Notes: generated from the letters alone by a model not told the origin. A DNA stretch of 38,606 bases from Acidobacterium sp. (GCA_003131625.1 PKVY01000081.1:186053-224658); one strand, 5' to 3'. Shown: positions 21,123 through 30,129, counted from the stretch's first letter. Made by a program: numbers and translations.

Positions 21123-22657
21123 CAGAACCGCGCCCCCATCACCCACTGCGTCACCGCGCTGTGCACCATCCCCGTGATCAGTTGCGGATAAAGCCCCAGC
21201 ACGAACATCAGCGCAATCGCCGGCAGCACTGCCAACCGCTCCGTCGTGGTCAGGTCCCGCATCGCCTCCCACTTCGGATTCACCGGCCCCGAAAACACTT
21301 TCTGAATCACGGTCAGAAGAAACACCGCCGTCATCAGCAGCCCAAGCACGGACACCGAAGCCGCCCACGGCGCGAGCGGGAACGACCCTTTGAAAATCAG
21401 AAACTCCGCCGGAAAACCATTCAGCCCCGGCAGCCCCAGCGAGGCGAAAATCGCAATCCCCATCAGCCCGGAAAACACCGGCACGATCCTGCGCAATCCG
21501 CCGAAGTCGTCGATGCCTCGCAACCCGCCGCTGCGCCGCTCCAGCAGCGCGATAAACCAAAAAAGCGCCGCCGCCGTCAGCCCGTGGCTGAACATCTGCA
21601 ACAGCACGCCTGTGAGCGCCGCGGCTTTTTCAGCCGCCAGCCCGGCATCGGCGCCCGTGAACTTCGCCGCCACGCACACGCCCAGCACACAGTAGCCCAG
21701 GTGGTTGATCGACGAGTACGCAAACGTCCGCTTCAGATCCTTCTGCGCCCAGGCCGCAAACGCCGGCAGCACAATCGTCGCCACCGCCAGCCACAGCAGC
21801 GGCTTTTCCGCGCGCTGCATCTGCTGCGGAAAAATCGGCAGCAGAATCCGCAGGAATCCGTACACGCCCATCTTCGACATCGCGCCCGTCAGCAGCATCG
21901 TCGTCTCGCTCGATGCTTCCGCGTAGGTCGCAGGCAGCCAGGTGTGGAACGGCACCACCGGCGTCTTGACCGCGAATCCCAGAAAAGCGGCCCAGAAGAG
22001 CAGCATTCCGAGGTGTCCCGGATTGCCACTCCAGTGCAGATTCTGCGCCAGCGCCGTGGTCAACTGCCCCGACTGCGCCAGCTGCGCGAGGTCCACAAAA
22101 TCGAATCGCCCCGTCGCCAAAAACAGGGCCAAGAACGCCAGCAGCAGCGCGACGCTCCCGGCCATCGTGTAGAGGAAAAACTGATTCGCCGCCTTTGCGC
22201 GTCCCTTGCCTCCCCAAATCCGCACCAGGAAAAACGCGGGGATCAAGCTCAGTTCCCAAAAGATGAACCAATGGATGAAGTTCAGCGCCGTAAATGTGCC
22301 AAATAAGCCAGCTTCCAGAAACAGCACCAGTGCGGTGTAAACCGCCCCGTGCTTCTCGTTGTTCCACGAAGCCACCAGCGACATCAGCACCACCAGCGCC
22401 GATAGAGCCAGCATCAACACGCCCAGCCCGTCCACGCCCACGTGGTATGCCATGCCCAGCGAGGGCGCCCACGCATGGTGCTCTTCAAACTGCATCCCGG
22501 GAGTCGCGGGATCGAGTCCGTAGCAGAAAAGCACCGCGATGGCGAGCGCGCCCGTAGCGAAAACAATCCCGATCGCCCGCGCCAGATCGCGCGAGCGCGC
22601 CAGCGCCAGCACGGCGAATCCGCCCACAATGGGGAGCAGCGTGAGGAGCGTGATCAT
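21122..22657 (-). CDS. nuoM: NADH-quinone oxidoreductase subunit M, first copy
   Basis: A 511-residue NuoM with all channel residues: Glu135 (FIFWELSLIPAFFLVRIWGG), Lys231 in AVKTPVVPFHTWLPATYAEAS (helix 7), and Lys262 in GAMSKMGVYGFLR (helix 8). The later segments DLKRTFAYSSINHLGYCVLG, LLQMFSHGLTAAALFW and LPGLNGFPAEFLIFKG are typical. Start ATG 22657 overlaps the nuoL stop by 4 nt (ATGA), so it is preferred over ATG 22672. It is clearly diverged from the downstream NuoM copy, so this is an old paralogous pair and not a recent duplication. Confidence 0.93.
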   Translation of the reverse strand: MITLLTLLPIVGGFAVLALARSRDLARAIGIVFATGALAIAVLFCYGLDPATPGMQFEEHHAWAPSLGMAYHVGVDGLGVLMLALSALVVLMSLVASWNNEKHGAVYTALVLFLEAGLFGTFTALNFIHWFIFWELSLIPAFFLVRIWGGKGRAKAANQFFLYTMAGSVALLLAFLALFLATGRFDFVDLAQLAQSGQLTTALAQNLHWSGNPGHLGMLLFWAAFLGFAVKTPVVPFHTWLPATYAEASSETTMLLTGAMSKMGVYGFLRILLPIFPQQMQRAEKPLLWLAVATIVLPAFAAWAQKDLKRTFAYSSINHLGYCVLGVCVAAKFTGADAGLAAEKAAALTGVLLQMFSHGLTAAALFWFIALLERRSGGLRGIDDFGGLRRIVPVFSGLMGIAIFASLGLPGLNGFPAEFLIFKGSFPLAPWAASVSVLGLLMTAVFLLTVIQKVFSGPVNPKWEAMRDLTTTERLAVLPAIALMFVLGLYPQLITGMVHSAVTQWVMGARF

Positions 22658-24768
22658 CCGCGGCGCCCCCAAAGCAGAATCGCTGCGAGCACCACCAGCG
22701 CCACGGCAATCACGCGCAGGTAATTTTGCACGCGGCCATTCTGGAAGTGCGACAAAAGCCGCCCGCCGCGCGCCACATCGCGGCAGCCTTCATCGAAGCC
22801 ACCGTTAACGACAAATCTGTCGACGCCGGCGTCCAGCCAGCCCACGCCCGTCACCATCCACGCGACAATTCGCACCGCGCCGCCGAAGATCCAGCGATCC
22901 AGCCACGCCGCAAACCCCGCGCAGAAGCGCGTCAGCGCGATCACCGTCACCCCGTAGAGCTCATCCACGTACAGCCGGTTCGCGAGCGCGTGAAACACGC
23001 CGGGCTGAATCTTTTCGAGCGCATCGGGATCCGTCGCGTGCAGGATCGGCTTGCGTCCGTAAAACCACCAACCCAAACCCAGCCCCGCAAAAACGATCAA
23101 CGACGAAACGGCCATCAGCGGCAACAAGCCCGCCTCGCCAAAGCGGCCAAAATCCAAACCCGCGCTCTCGCCCGCCAGGAACGACTGGAACCACGGCCAC
23201 GCCGGCGTCCCCACAAATCCAAGCAGCACCGCAAACACCGCCAGCACCACCAGCGGCTGCGTCGTCACCGCGGGGCTTTCGTGCGGATGCTCGATGATGC
23301 ATACTTCTCCGGTGCGCGCGGAAACCACCGGCTCAATCTGCTCTGCAGGAATTTCATGTGCGGCCACAGCCGCCGGCGAAACAGTCGCCTCCGCGAGCCG
23401 CCTTTGCCCCAGGAACACGTAATACATCTGCCGCGTCATATAGAACGCAGTCAGCAGCGCGCCCACCGCGCCCAGATAAAACGGCCCCTGCGAAACGCCC
23501 CACCCATGTGCCGCGTGCAGAATCGCATCCTTGCTCCAGAACCCCGCAAACAGCGGAAACCCGCACAGCGCCAGCATCCCGCAGGCGTACGCCGCAAACG
23601 TCACCGGCATAAAGCGCCGCAACCCGCCCATGTTGCGGATGTCCTGGTCCTCGGTGCAGCCGTGAATTACCGAGCCCGCGCCGAGGAACAGGAGCGCCTT
23701 GAAAAACGCGTGCGTGATCAGGTGGAACATCCCCACCGCGACGCCACCCACGCCCAGTCCCAGCATCATGTAGCCCAGCTGCGACACCGTGGAGTAGGCA
23801 AGAATCCGTTTAATGTCGTTCTGCGCGACCGCAATGCACGCGGCGAAGATCGCTGTAATCGCGCCCACCCACGCCACGACCTCGAGCGCGCTCCCGCTCA
23901 TCAGCGGATACACCCGCGCCACCAAATACACGCCCGCCGCCACCATGGTCGCCGCGTGGATCAGCGCGCTTACCGGCGTCGGCCCCTCCATTGCATCGGG
24001 CAGCCAAACATGCAGCGGCACCTGCCCCGACTTGCCCGCAGCCCCGCAGAAAATCAGCAGTCCAATCGCGGTCGAGACCGCCATCCCCGCTACCGTGAGG
24101 TGCGCCTCCATGCCCGCAACCGCCGTCCGCTCCAGGCATCCAGCGCCGCTGTTGTAGAACAGCAGCGTGCCTGTCTGCCCGTAGAGCCACACCATCCCGA
24201 TCAGCAGCCCCAGATCGCCCACGCGCGTGGTGATGAAGGCCTTCTTCGCTGCCGCCGCTGCAGCCGGCCGATGAAACCAGAACCCAATCAGCAGGTACGA
24301 AGTCAGCCCCACCACTTCCCAGCACATAAACAACAGCAACAAGCTGTTCGCGATCACCACCCCGAGCATTGCTCCCGCAAACAGCGACATAAAGCAGAAG
24401 AAGCGCGTGAAGTTGTCGTCGTGCGCCATGTAGCCGAGGCTGTAAATGAAGATCAGCAGCCCCACAAAGCTGACCATCACCAGCATCACCGCGGCCAGCG
24501 GATCCAGCAGCCATCCCAGCTGCACCCACTGATCGCCAAACTGCATCCAGTTGAACGTGACCACACGGCGCGCCGGATCCGCGAGCGCCTCCGCAAAGGC
24601 CATCAGCGACAGCACCAGCGAAATCCCCATCGACCCAATCGCCAAACCGGCCGACAAACGCCGCTCCGACCGCTTCAGCAGCGCGCTCACCGCAGCCGCG
24701 GCCATTGGCAGCGCCGGAATCAGCCAGAGGTTGCGAACGATCCAGCTCATGCTCTCTGGCCGCATCAT
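22654..24768 (-). CDS. nuoL: NADH-quinone oxidoreductase subunit L, long form
   Basis: A 704-residue NuoL, longer than the about 613 residues of E. coli. The antiporter core is intact: Glu in LLLLFMCWEVVGLTSYLLIGF, Lys in CGAAGKSGQVPLHVWLPDAMEGPTPVSALIHAATMV, and DIKRILAYSTVSQLGYMMLG. A polar loop of about 45 residues (LAEATVSPAAVAAHEIPAEQ and on) separates two late helices. The lateral helix region (about 592-680) is long and appears to contain a tandem duplication, WLDRWIFGG at 622 and WLDAGVDRFVVNGG at 644, before the final helix. This lengthening would let the arm span an additional NuoM. ATG overlaps the nuoK stop (ATGA). Confidence 0.94.
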   Translation of the reverse strand: MMRPESMSWIVRNLWLIPALPMAAAAVSALLKRSERRLSAGLAIGSMGISLVLSLMAFAEALADPARRVVTFNWMQFGDQWVQLGWLLDPLAAVMLVMVSFVGLLIFIYSLGYMAHDDNFTRFFCFMSLFAGAMLGVVIANSLLLLFMCWEVVGLTSYLLIGFWFHRPAAAAAAKKAFITTRVGDLGLLIGMVWLYGQTGTLLFYNSGAGCLERTAVAGMEAHLTVAGMAVSTAIGLLIFCGAAGKSGQVPLHVWLPDAMEGPTPVSALIHAATMVAAGVYLVARVYPLMSGSALEVVAWVGAITAIFAACIAVAQNDIKRILAYSTVSQLGYMMLGLGVGGVAVGMFHLITHAFFKALLFLGAGSVIHGCTEDQDIRNMGGLRRFMPVTFAAYACGMLALCGFPLFAGFWSKDAILHAAHGWGVSQGPFYLGAVGALLTAFYMTRQMYYVFLGQRRLAEATVSPAAVAAHEIPAEQIEPVVSARTGEVCIIEHPHESPAVTTQPLVVLAVFAVLLGFVGTPAWPWFQSFLAGESAGLDFGRFGEAGLLPLMAVSSLIVFAGLGLGWWFYGRKPILHATDPDALEKIQPGVFHALANRLYVDELYGVTVIALTRFCAGFAAWLDRWIFGGAVRIVAWMVTGVGWLDAGVDRFVVNGGFDEGCRDVARGGRLLSHFQNGRVQNYLRVIAVALVVLAAILLWGRRG

Positions 24769-25076
24769 CCCTTCATCTCCGTAATCTCACTCACGTCTGA
24801 GGTGCGCGCATGACGATAGATGGCCAGGATCAGCGCCAGCCCCACAGCAGCTTCCGCTGCAGCAACGGCAATCGAGAAGATGACAAAGATCAGCCCGGTG
24901 AGGAATTCAGGGTGCGCCCCGAAACGCCAGAACGCGATGAAGTTCAGATTCGCGGCGTTGAGCATCAGTTCAATTCCGGCCAGCACCAGGATCGCGCTGC
25001 GCCGCGTCAGCGCTCCGGCCAGTCCGACCGAGAAGAGCAAAGCGGAAACCAGCAGACAACCAGCGAGCGGAGTCAT
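24765..25076 (-). CDS. nuoK: NADH-quinone oxidoreductase subunit K
   Basis: A 103-residue subunit with three transmembrane helices. The two channel glutamates are present: Glu36 in LVLAGIELMLNAANLNFIAF and Glu75 in AVAAAEAAVGLALILAIYRH. NuoK forms the proton route nearest the quinone cavity together with NuoJ. Start ATG overlaps the nuoJ stop by one base (TGATG) and its own stop overlaps the nuoL start (ATGA), so it is tightly coupled on both sides. Confidence 0.94.
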   Translation of the reverse strand: MTPLAGCLLVSALLFSVGLAGALTRRSAILVLAGIELMLNAANLNFIAFWRFGAHPEFLTGLIFVIFSIAVAAAEAAVGLALILAIYRHARTSDVSEITEMKG

Positions 25077-25621
25077 CAGGCGCGCAGCCCCTGTTTCTGC
25101 GCCGCGCCCGAGTCGCCCGCCGAATCATTGCGCTTCTCCCGCAGCGCCAGGATTACCGCGCCGATCATCGCCGCCGTCAGCATCAGCGCGATCACTTCCA
25201 GCGGCAGAACATAGCGTTGCATCAGCGCGAACCCAATCTCCCGCATTGTGATTTGGGGAGCCGCCACAGTCACGCCCGCCCGCGCCACGCCGCTTGTCTC
25301 CACCGCCCACGCAAGCACTGCGAAAACCGCCAGAGCCACCACGGCTCCCACAATCCCTGCCGGCGAAAACGCGCCCTCCGGCTCGCCCTCGCCGCCGCGT
25401 GTGAGCAGAATGGCAAATACTATAAGGATGGCGATCGCGCCCACGTAGACCAGCAGCTGCGCCAGCCCCGCGAATTCAGCTCCCAGATTCAGATACAGAG
25501 CGGAGAGCCCGGCAAACGAAACCACCAGCGCCAGGGCGCAATGCACCAGGCGGCGCATCGTCATGGCGGCCACACCTCCGGCCAGCGTCATGATCGCGAG
25601 AATCAGGAAAGGCAGAGTCAT
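25076..25621 (-). CDS. nuoJ: NADH-quinone oxidoreductase subunit J
   Basis: A 181-residue membrane subunit with five predicted helices. The family signature is NPVHSAL-like (RLVHCALALVVSFAGLSALYLNLGAEFAGLAQLLVYVGAIAILIVFAILL, about residues 24-73), containing the pi-bulge helix 3 region. A longer than usual loop (about 75-135) precedes the last helix, MQRYVLPLEVIALMLTAAMIGAVILALRE. It is the first gene after the 154-nt gap in the operon, and the upstream gap holds a Crp/Fnr-like palindrome and a hairpin, so it may have a second promoter. Confidence 0.92.
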   Translation of the reverse strand: MTLPFLILAIMTLAGGVAAMTMRRLVHCALALVVSFAGLSALYLNLGAEFAGLAQLLVYVGAIAILIVFAILLTRGGEGEPEGAFSPAGIVGAVVALAVFAVLAWAVETSGVARAGVTVAAPQITMREIGFALMQRYVLPLEVIALMLTAAMIGAVILALREKRNDSAGDSGAAQKQGLRA

Positions 25622-25660
25622 GGTTGTTTCGTGCTAATGTCCGGCGCGTCCCATCCCCCG

Positions 25661-25676
25661 CCGGGTTAGTACCCGG
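25661..25676 (-). promoter_or_regulatory. Hairpin in the nuoH-nuoJ gap
   Basis: CCGGGT and ACCCGG flank a TAGT loop, a 6-bp perfect stem. Neither strand carries a T-run after it, so it is more likely an mRNA-stabilising or processing structure upstream of nuoJ than a terminator. Confidence 0.3.
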
Positions 25677-25741
25677 AGCGCGTGCGACTGCCTCCGCCAC
25701 GCCGGGCCTCACCTACCATTTCACAGCCTTGTTCCCGCGAC

Positions 25742-25757
25742 TGTGACTCAAATCACC
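25742..25757 (-). promoter_or_regulatory. Crp/Fnr-like palindrome in the nuoH-nuoJ gap
   Basis: TGTGActcaaaTCACC matches the TGTGA-N6-TCACA consensus of Crp/Fnr-family regulators at nine of ten key positions. It is closely similar to GTGAcccgaaTCAC in the nuoA-nifJ intergenic region. It lies about 120 nt before nuoJ on the minus strand. I see no good -10 box at the expected distance, so an internal promoter is only suggested. The rest of the 154-nt gap has no gene. Confidence 0.4.
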
Positions 25758-25775
25758 TCGGACTCGCATCGCCGG

Positions 25776-26984
25776 CTATTCCGCGAAGCGATAGACTCTC
25801 TTCTCGATCCTCCGGCCGCGCTCCAGCACGCGCGCCAGCGTTATATACGGCACAAAAATAACCAGTGCACAGACCAGCCAGCGTATCACACCGCCCAGCG
25901 GCTTCGGCCCCACTACGGCGACCGTGAGAAAGTGCCAGATGCCTGCCGAAAGAATCGTCACCAGGGTCATCGGCAGCATGAATTTCCACGCGAAGTTCAT
26001 GAGCTGATCCATGCGCAGCCGCGGCACCGTACCACGCACCCAGATGAACGCGAAGAGGAGCGCCAGCAGCTTGCCGAAGAACCACAACCACGACGGAATC
26101 CACGCCAGGAAACTCACCGGCGACGACCATCCGCCCAGAAACAGCGTGATCCCCAGCCCGCTCACCGCGAACATCTCCAGATACTCGGCCAGGAAGAACA
26201 GCGCAAACTTGAACCCCGAGTACTCGATGAAATAGCCGGAAATAATCTCCGACTCGCCTTCCGGCAGATCGAACGGGCTCCGGTTCGTCTCCGCCGTCGC
26301 CGCGATCATAAACAGGATGAACCCCGCCAGCCCCCACGGTGTGAACACATACCAGTGCGCGAGGCCGTTGGAATAACGCGCCTGCAGTTCGACAATTTTC
26401 ACCGTCGACAGCGTGCCCGCAATCATGATCACCGCTACCGACGACAGGATCAGCGGAATCTCGTAGCTCACCATCTGCGCGATCGCGCGCATCGCGCCCA
26501 GCAGCGAATACTTGTTGTGGCTCGACCATCCCGCCATGAAGATCGCCAGCTCCGTCGCCGCGCCCACCGCGAAGAAGTACAGCACGCCCGCGTCGAGATT
26601 CACCGCCGTCATGTTGCGCCCGACCGGCAGCACCGCGTACGTGAGAAACACAACGCCCACCAGCACCAGCGGCGCCAGGTAATGCACCACGTGGTCCGCC
26701 GCGCGCGGTACCACGTCTTCCTTGGTGAGCGACTTCACCGCGTCGGCGATCGGCTGAAACACGCCAAACGGTCCCACGCGATTCGGCCCGTACCGGTTCT
26801 GCATCCGCCCCAGACCCTTGCGCTCGAAAACCGTCGCCAGGGCGAACAGCGCCGCAAAAACGACGATGATCGTCGCAACTTCAATCACGATCGACACCAG
26901 CGTCTGCAGCGGCGCGGGTGTGTGGAACACGATCCAGTCCTTCAGCGTGACGAAGACCTGATCGACCGCGCCAGGGGAGATCAT
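25776..26984 (-). CDS. nuoH: NADH-quinone oxidoreductase subunit H
   Basis: A 402-residue membrane subunit that lines the quinone channel. It carries the conserved ERKGLGRMQNRYGPNRVGPFGVFQPIADAVKSLTKED (about residues 54-90), the charged loop SLLGAMRAIAQMVSYEIPL, and the hallmark ETNRSPFDLPEGESEIISGYFIEYSG. Eight to nine transmembrane helices are predicted. Start ATG 26984 overlaps the nuoI stop by 4 nt. Gene order nuoI-nuoH is reversed compared with E. coli, where H comes before I. Confidence 0.94.
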   Translation of the reverse strand: MISPGAVDQVFVTLKDWIVFHTPAPLQTLVSIVIEVATIIVVFAALFALATVFERKGLGRMQNRYGPNRVGPFGVFQPIADAVKSLTKEDVVPRAADHVVHYLAPLVLVGVVFLTYAVLPVGRNMTAVNLDAGVLYFFAVGAATELAIFMAGWSSHNKYSLLGAMRAIAQMVSYEIPLILSSVAVIMIAGTLSTVKIVELQARYSNGLAHWYVFTPWGLAGFILFMIAATAETNRSPFDLPEGESEIISGYFIEYSGFKFALFFLAEYLEMFAVSGLGITLFLGGWSSPVSFLAWIPSWLWFFGKLLALLFAFIWVRGTVPRLRMDQLMNFAWKFMLPMTLVTILSAGIWHFLTVAVVGPKPLGGVIRWLVCALVIFVPYITLARVLERGRRIEKRVYRFAE

Positions 26985-27625
26985 TCGTGCACCGCCGTCG
27001 CCGGCTTTGCGGCTGCCGAAGCGCCATTCCCCGATGCGTCGCCGGGTGCCGGACTCGCAGTCTGAGCCGCCTTCGCCGCCGCTGCAGCAGCCTTGGCCTG
27101 CGCCTCGGCCAGTTCCTTCACCCGCCGCTCATCCGTTTCAGCGGCTTCCATCGGATGAATCTTCTGGTAGTACTCGTTCGGCTTCGACAGTTGCTCCTTC
27201 GTCCACAGCAACCCGCCAAACCGATCGCTCGTACTCAGCTCATATACCTTGTCCATCCGGATTGCGTCGAAGGGGCACACTTCGACGCAAATCTGGCAGC
27301 TCATGCACACCGCCACGTCAATATCGAACACCGCAGGATAAAACTGCTGCTTCCCCACGAAATCCGGCTTCTTGTCCTTGCTCTTCTCAATATGAATGCA
27401 GCGCGGCGGGCATTCCTTCTCGCAAATCTGGCACGCCACGCAGCGCAGCCCCTTCGCCGCGTCGTCGCCGTCGTACAGCAGGATCGGAAAAACCCGCGAT
27501 GCCTCGGGCAGCGTGTGCCGCTCCTCCGGATACTGCACCGTCGTCAGCCGATCCTTCTCGACATAGCTGCCGAAAAAGTTTCGCGCCGTCTCGACCAACC
27601 CCTGAATGATTCCTTCACCCAGCAT
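26981..27625 (-). CDS. nuoI: NADH-quinone oxidoreductase subunit I
   Basis: A 214-residue peripheral-arm ferredoxin-like subunit. Clusters N6a and N6b are complete: Cys62, 65, 68 and 72 (CVACQICEKECP) and Cys107, 110, 113 and 117 (CMSCQICVEVCPFDAI). The family core ends near residue 160. The last about 50 residues are an Ala/Lys then Ala/Gly/Ser-rich tail that looks disordered and is unusual for NuoI. With nuoEFG missing here, NuoI would be the outermost iron-sulfur carrier unless those subunits are encoded elsewhere. ATG 27625 lies just after the heptanucleotide arrays. Confidence 0.93.
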   Translation of the reverse strand: MLGEGIIQGLVETARNFFGSYVEKDRLTTVQYPEERHTLPEASRVFPILLYDGDDAAKGLRCVACQICEKECPPRCIHIEKSKDKKPDFVGKQQFYPAVFDIDVAVCMSCQICVEVCPFDAIRMDKVYELSTSDRFGGLLWTKEQLSKPNEYYQKIHPMEAAETDERRVKELAEAQAKAAAAAAKAAQTASPAPGDASGNGASAAAKPATAVHE

Positions 27626-27640
27626 CCTGAACCTCAGTCG

Positions 27641-27737
27641 CCAGCTTCCAGCGGCCAGCTTTCAGCTTTGTACTTCCCGCCTCGATCTTTCTCCCCGCGC
27701 CTCTCGCCGGAAGCTGGCAGCTGGAGGCTGGTAGCTG
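27641..27737. repeat. Inverted pair of heptanucleotide arrays between nuoD and nuoI
   Basis: Left array 27641-27668: ccagctt, ccagcgg, ccagctt, tcagctt. Right array 27710-27737: gaagctg, gcagctg, gaggctg, gtagctg. The arrays are complementary and enclose about 40 nt, so the operon transcript could fold a long hairpin here. This is one of three places where the complex I genes do not overlap. Confidence 0.85.
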
Positions 27738-27739
27738 CC

Positions 27740-28879
27740 TCACCTGTCTACTTCTCCCAGCACAATATCCACGCTGCCCAGAATAATCACCGTGTCCGCG
27801 ATGTTTTCGCCCAGGCACATATCTTCGAGAATCGTCAGATTGATCATGCACGGCGGCCGCACCCGATACCGGTACGGATTCCCCGACCCGTCGCTGATCA
27901 GGAAGAATCCCAGCTCGCCCTTCGGCGACTCGATCCGCCCGTAAGCCTCGCCCACCTTCGGCCGCAGCCCGCGCAGCCTTACCTTCGGGTCGATCACCGG
28001 CCCCGCCGGAATATCGCGCAGCGCCTGCTCGAGAATCTTCACCGACTCCCGCATCTCCAGGATCCGCATCATGTAGCGGTCGTACACATCGCCATGCTCG
28101 CCCAGCGGTACGCCGAACTTGAAGCGGTCGTAGATTCCGTACTTGTCCACTTTGCGAATGTCGTAATTGACGCCGCTCGCGCGCAGCATCGGCCCCGTCA
28201 CGCCCGCGTTAATCGCCAGCTCCCGTGGCAGCACGCCCGTGCCCTGCGTCCGCGCCATCAGAATCTCATTCGCCCGCAGCAGGTTTTCAAATTCATCCAG
28301 GAATCGCGGCAGAACACCCACCAGTTGCCGCACCTCATCGAGCCACTCCGCCGAGCAATCCACGCGCACGCCGCCAAAGCGCATGTAGTTGCACATCATC
28401 CGCGCGCCGCTCAGCGACTCGAACAGATCCAGAACCTTCTCCCGCTCGCGGAACGCATACATCAGCGGCGTGCCGCTCGCGCCCATATCCTGCAGCAGAA
28501 ACCCCACCAGCCCCGCGTGATTCTGAAACCGCGTCAGCTCTGCGACGATCACGCGGATATATTCCGCCCGCTCCGGCACCTGAATCCCGGCCAGCTTCTC
28601 CACCGCCAGGACGTAGCCCCAATTGTTCGTCATCGAGCACAGATAGTCGAGCCGGTCGGTGTAGGGAATCGCCGCCAGATACGCGCCCTTCTCGGCAATC
28701 TTCTCGTGATTGCGGTGCAGATACCCAAACACCGGCTTCAGCCGCACCACGCGCTCCCCGTCCAGCCGCACATCCATGCGAAACACGCCGTGCGTCGACG
28801 GATGATGCGGCCCCATCGACACTTCCAGCAGCTCGCCTGGGCCCGCGATCGGCTCCAGGTCCATGACGTGCCCGCTCAC
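27740..28879 (-). CDS. nuoD: NADH-quinone oxidoreductase subunit D
   Basis: A 379-residue 49-kDa-type subunit that forms the quinone site with NuoB. Conserved segments: [23 protein letters not shown] (N-terminal quinone-binding His pair), [58 protein letters not shown], and the C-terminal [27 protein letters not shown] followed by DIVLGEVDR. NuoD is separate from NuoC, unlike the E. coli NuoCD fusion. GTG 28879 overlaps the nuoC stop by 4 nt (GTGA); ATG 28864 is an alternative. Confidence 0.95.
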   Translation of the reverse strand: MSGHVMDLEPIAGPGELLEVSMGPHHPSTHGVFRMDVRLDGERVVRLKPVFGYLHRNHEKIAEKGAYLAAIPYTDRLDYLCSMTNNWGYVLAVEKLAGIQVPERAEYIRVIVAELTRFQNHAGLVGFLLQDMGASGTPLMYAFREREKVLDLFESLSGARMMCNYMRFGGVRVDCSAEWLDEVRQLVGVLPRFLDEFENLLRANEILMARTQGTGVLPRELAINAGVTGPMLRASGVNYDIRKVDKYGIYDRFKFGVPLGEHGDVYDRYMMRILEMRESVKILEQALRDIPAGPVIDPKVRLRGLRPKVGEAYGRIESPKGELGFFLISDGSGNPYRYRVRPPCMINLTILEDMCLGENIADTVIILGSVDIVLGEVDR

Positions 28880-29487
28880 GCCTTCACCCCAGTCACCAGG
28901 ATGTCATCTTCCGGCGGAACGTAATCCTTGCGCATTGGGTAGTCAACAAACCCATCCCACATCAAGATCCGCCGCAGGTCCGGATGCCCATCGAACACAA
29001 TCCCGTACAAGTCGAACGCCTCGCGCTCCTGAAACTCGGCGCTCCGCCACACCGGCGTCAGCGACGGCAAATGCGTCCCGTCAGTCCGATTCGCAGTCCG
29101 CAGACGCAGCACCACCGGCCCGTGTTTCTTCCCCATCGAAAACAGGTGATAGACCGCTTCGAGATACCCCGGCACCTTCGTCTTGCGCGTCTCCTCGACC
29201 TCCTGCTCCTGCTCCACCCCATCGGGACCCGCGACCAGCTTCTTCACCTTCACCTTTGCGGTCGTCTCCGTGTCCGGCCAGTCCACGCCGGTCACCAGCG
29301 AGCAGAAGTCCAGCTTCAGCTCCGCATGATCCCGCAAAAACTCCGCCACCGCCCGCGCGTGCTCGTGGTCCAGCAGCAACGAGTGCTGCGCCGACGGGCT
29401 CCCATTCGCGATCACCGTCACGGTCGCGCCCGGCACGCCGGCCTCAATCAGTGTTTTGATTTCTTCGGGGGAGGGAAGTGGCGTCAT
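28876..29487 (-). CDS. nuoC: NADH-quinone oxidoreductase subunit C
   Basis: A 203-residue 30-kDa-type subunit of the peripheral arm. The signature is near the C-terminus: [49 protein letters not shown] (about residues 140-190). An unusual charged insertion of about 30 residues (72-106, with [13 protein letters not shown] and [14 protein letters not shown]) interrupts the first domain between VTGVDWPD and [11 protein letters not shown]. Start and stop overlap nuoB and nuoD by 4 nt each. Confidence 0.93.
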   Translation of the reverse strand: MTPLPSPEEIKTLIEAGVPGATVTVIANGSPSAQHSLLLDHEHARAVAEFLRDHAELKLDFCSLVTGVDWPDTETTAKVKVKKLVAGPDGVEQEQEVEETRKTKVPGYLEAVYHLFSMGKKHGPVVLRLRTANRTDGTHLPSLTPVWRSAEFQEREAFDLYGIVFDGHPDLRRILMWDGFVDYPMRKDYVPPEDDILVTGVKA

Positions 29488-30116
29488 TGAATGACCTTAA
29501 GTGGATTCCCCTGCTCGGCGAGGAAGACCTCGTCATTCTGCGCAGGCTCCAGTCCGTGCGCGCCGAACGCAGGCACCGGAAACTCACTCGGCAAATCCGC
29601 CTGCAAATGCCGCGGCCGATCCGCCCCGCGCAGCGCCTGCTCATCGATCTTCTTCTGCAGCGTCATGAACGCGTGGATCAGCGCTTCGGGACGCGGTGGG
29701 CACCCGGGAATATGCACGTCGACCGGAATATACCGGTCGATCCCCTTCAGTACGTTGTAGCCATCGCGAAACGGCCCACCGGAAATGGCGCACGCGCCCA
29801 TCGCGATCACGTATTTCGGCTCCGGCATCTGGTTATAGAGCCGCACCACCTGCGGCGCCATCTTTTTTGTAACCGTGCCCGACACAATAATCAGGTCCGC
29901 CTGCCGCGGCGACGGCCGGAACACCTCCGCCCCAAACCGCGCCAGGTCGTAGCGCGCCATGGTCGTCGCGATCATCTCGATCGCGCAGCAAGCCAGCCCA
30001 AACGTCAGCGGCCACACGGAGTTCTTCCGCCCCCAGTTGTAAATCTCCTCGAGCGTGGTCGTGAAGATTCCGTTCTTGCTCAGCTCGATCTTGAGTTCTT
30101 TAAGGTCCTGTTCCAT
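29484..30116 (-). CDS. nuoB: NADH-quinone oxidoreductase subunit B
   Basis: A 210-residue PSST-type subunit that carries cluster N2, the last iron-sulfur centre before quinone. Ligands are present: tandem Cys43-Cys44 (GLACCAIEM), Cys109 ([10 protein letters not shown]) and Cys139 ([12 protein letters not shown]). The usual [33 protein letters not shown] block is intact. A C-terminal extension of about 45 residues (from [10 protein letters not shown]) is longer than in E. coli. Its stop overlaps nuoC (ATGA). The gap upstream to nuoA contains heptanucleotide arrays. Confidence 0.95.
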   Translation of the reverse strand: MEQDLKELKIELSKNGIFTTTLEEIYNWGRKNSVWPLTFGLACCAIEMIATTMARYDLARFGAEVFRPSPRQADLIIVSGTVTKKMAPQVVRLYNQMPEPKYVIAMGACAISGGPFRDGYNVLKGIDRYIPVDVHIPGCPPRPEALIHAFMTLQKKIDEQALRGADRPRHLQADLPSEFPVPAFGAHGLEPAQNDEVFLAEQGNPLKVIQ

Positions 30117-30129
30117 CTCTTCATCATCT

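Noticed and set aside
21123..21560. N-terminal extension of the second NuoM
   Set aside because: The 146 extra codons overlap the first nuoM and are not hydrophobic or NuoM-like; ATG 21122 gives a normal NuoM with a coupled start.
22726..24813. A 695-codon open frame on the plus strand opposite nuoL
   Set aside because: It is antisense to a complete nuoL, is full of Arg/His/Gln/Pro with no motif, and reflects the lack of stop codons in GC-rich antisense frames.
27626..27739. A missing nuoE, nuoF or nuoG remnant between nuoD and nuoI
   Set aside because: The gap is only 114 nt and is filled by the inverted heptamer arrays.
26987..28924. A 645-codon plus-strand open frame across nuoI and nuoD
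   Set aside because: It crosses two real genes and the gap between them on the other strand, and its composition is Arg/His-rich shadow sequence.
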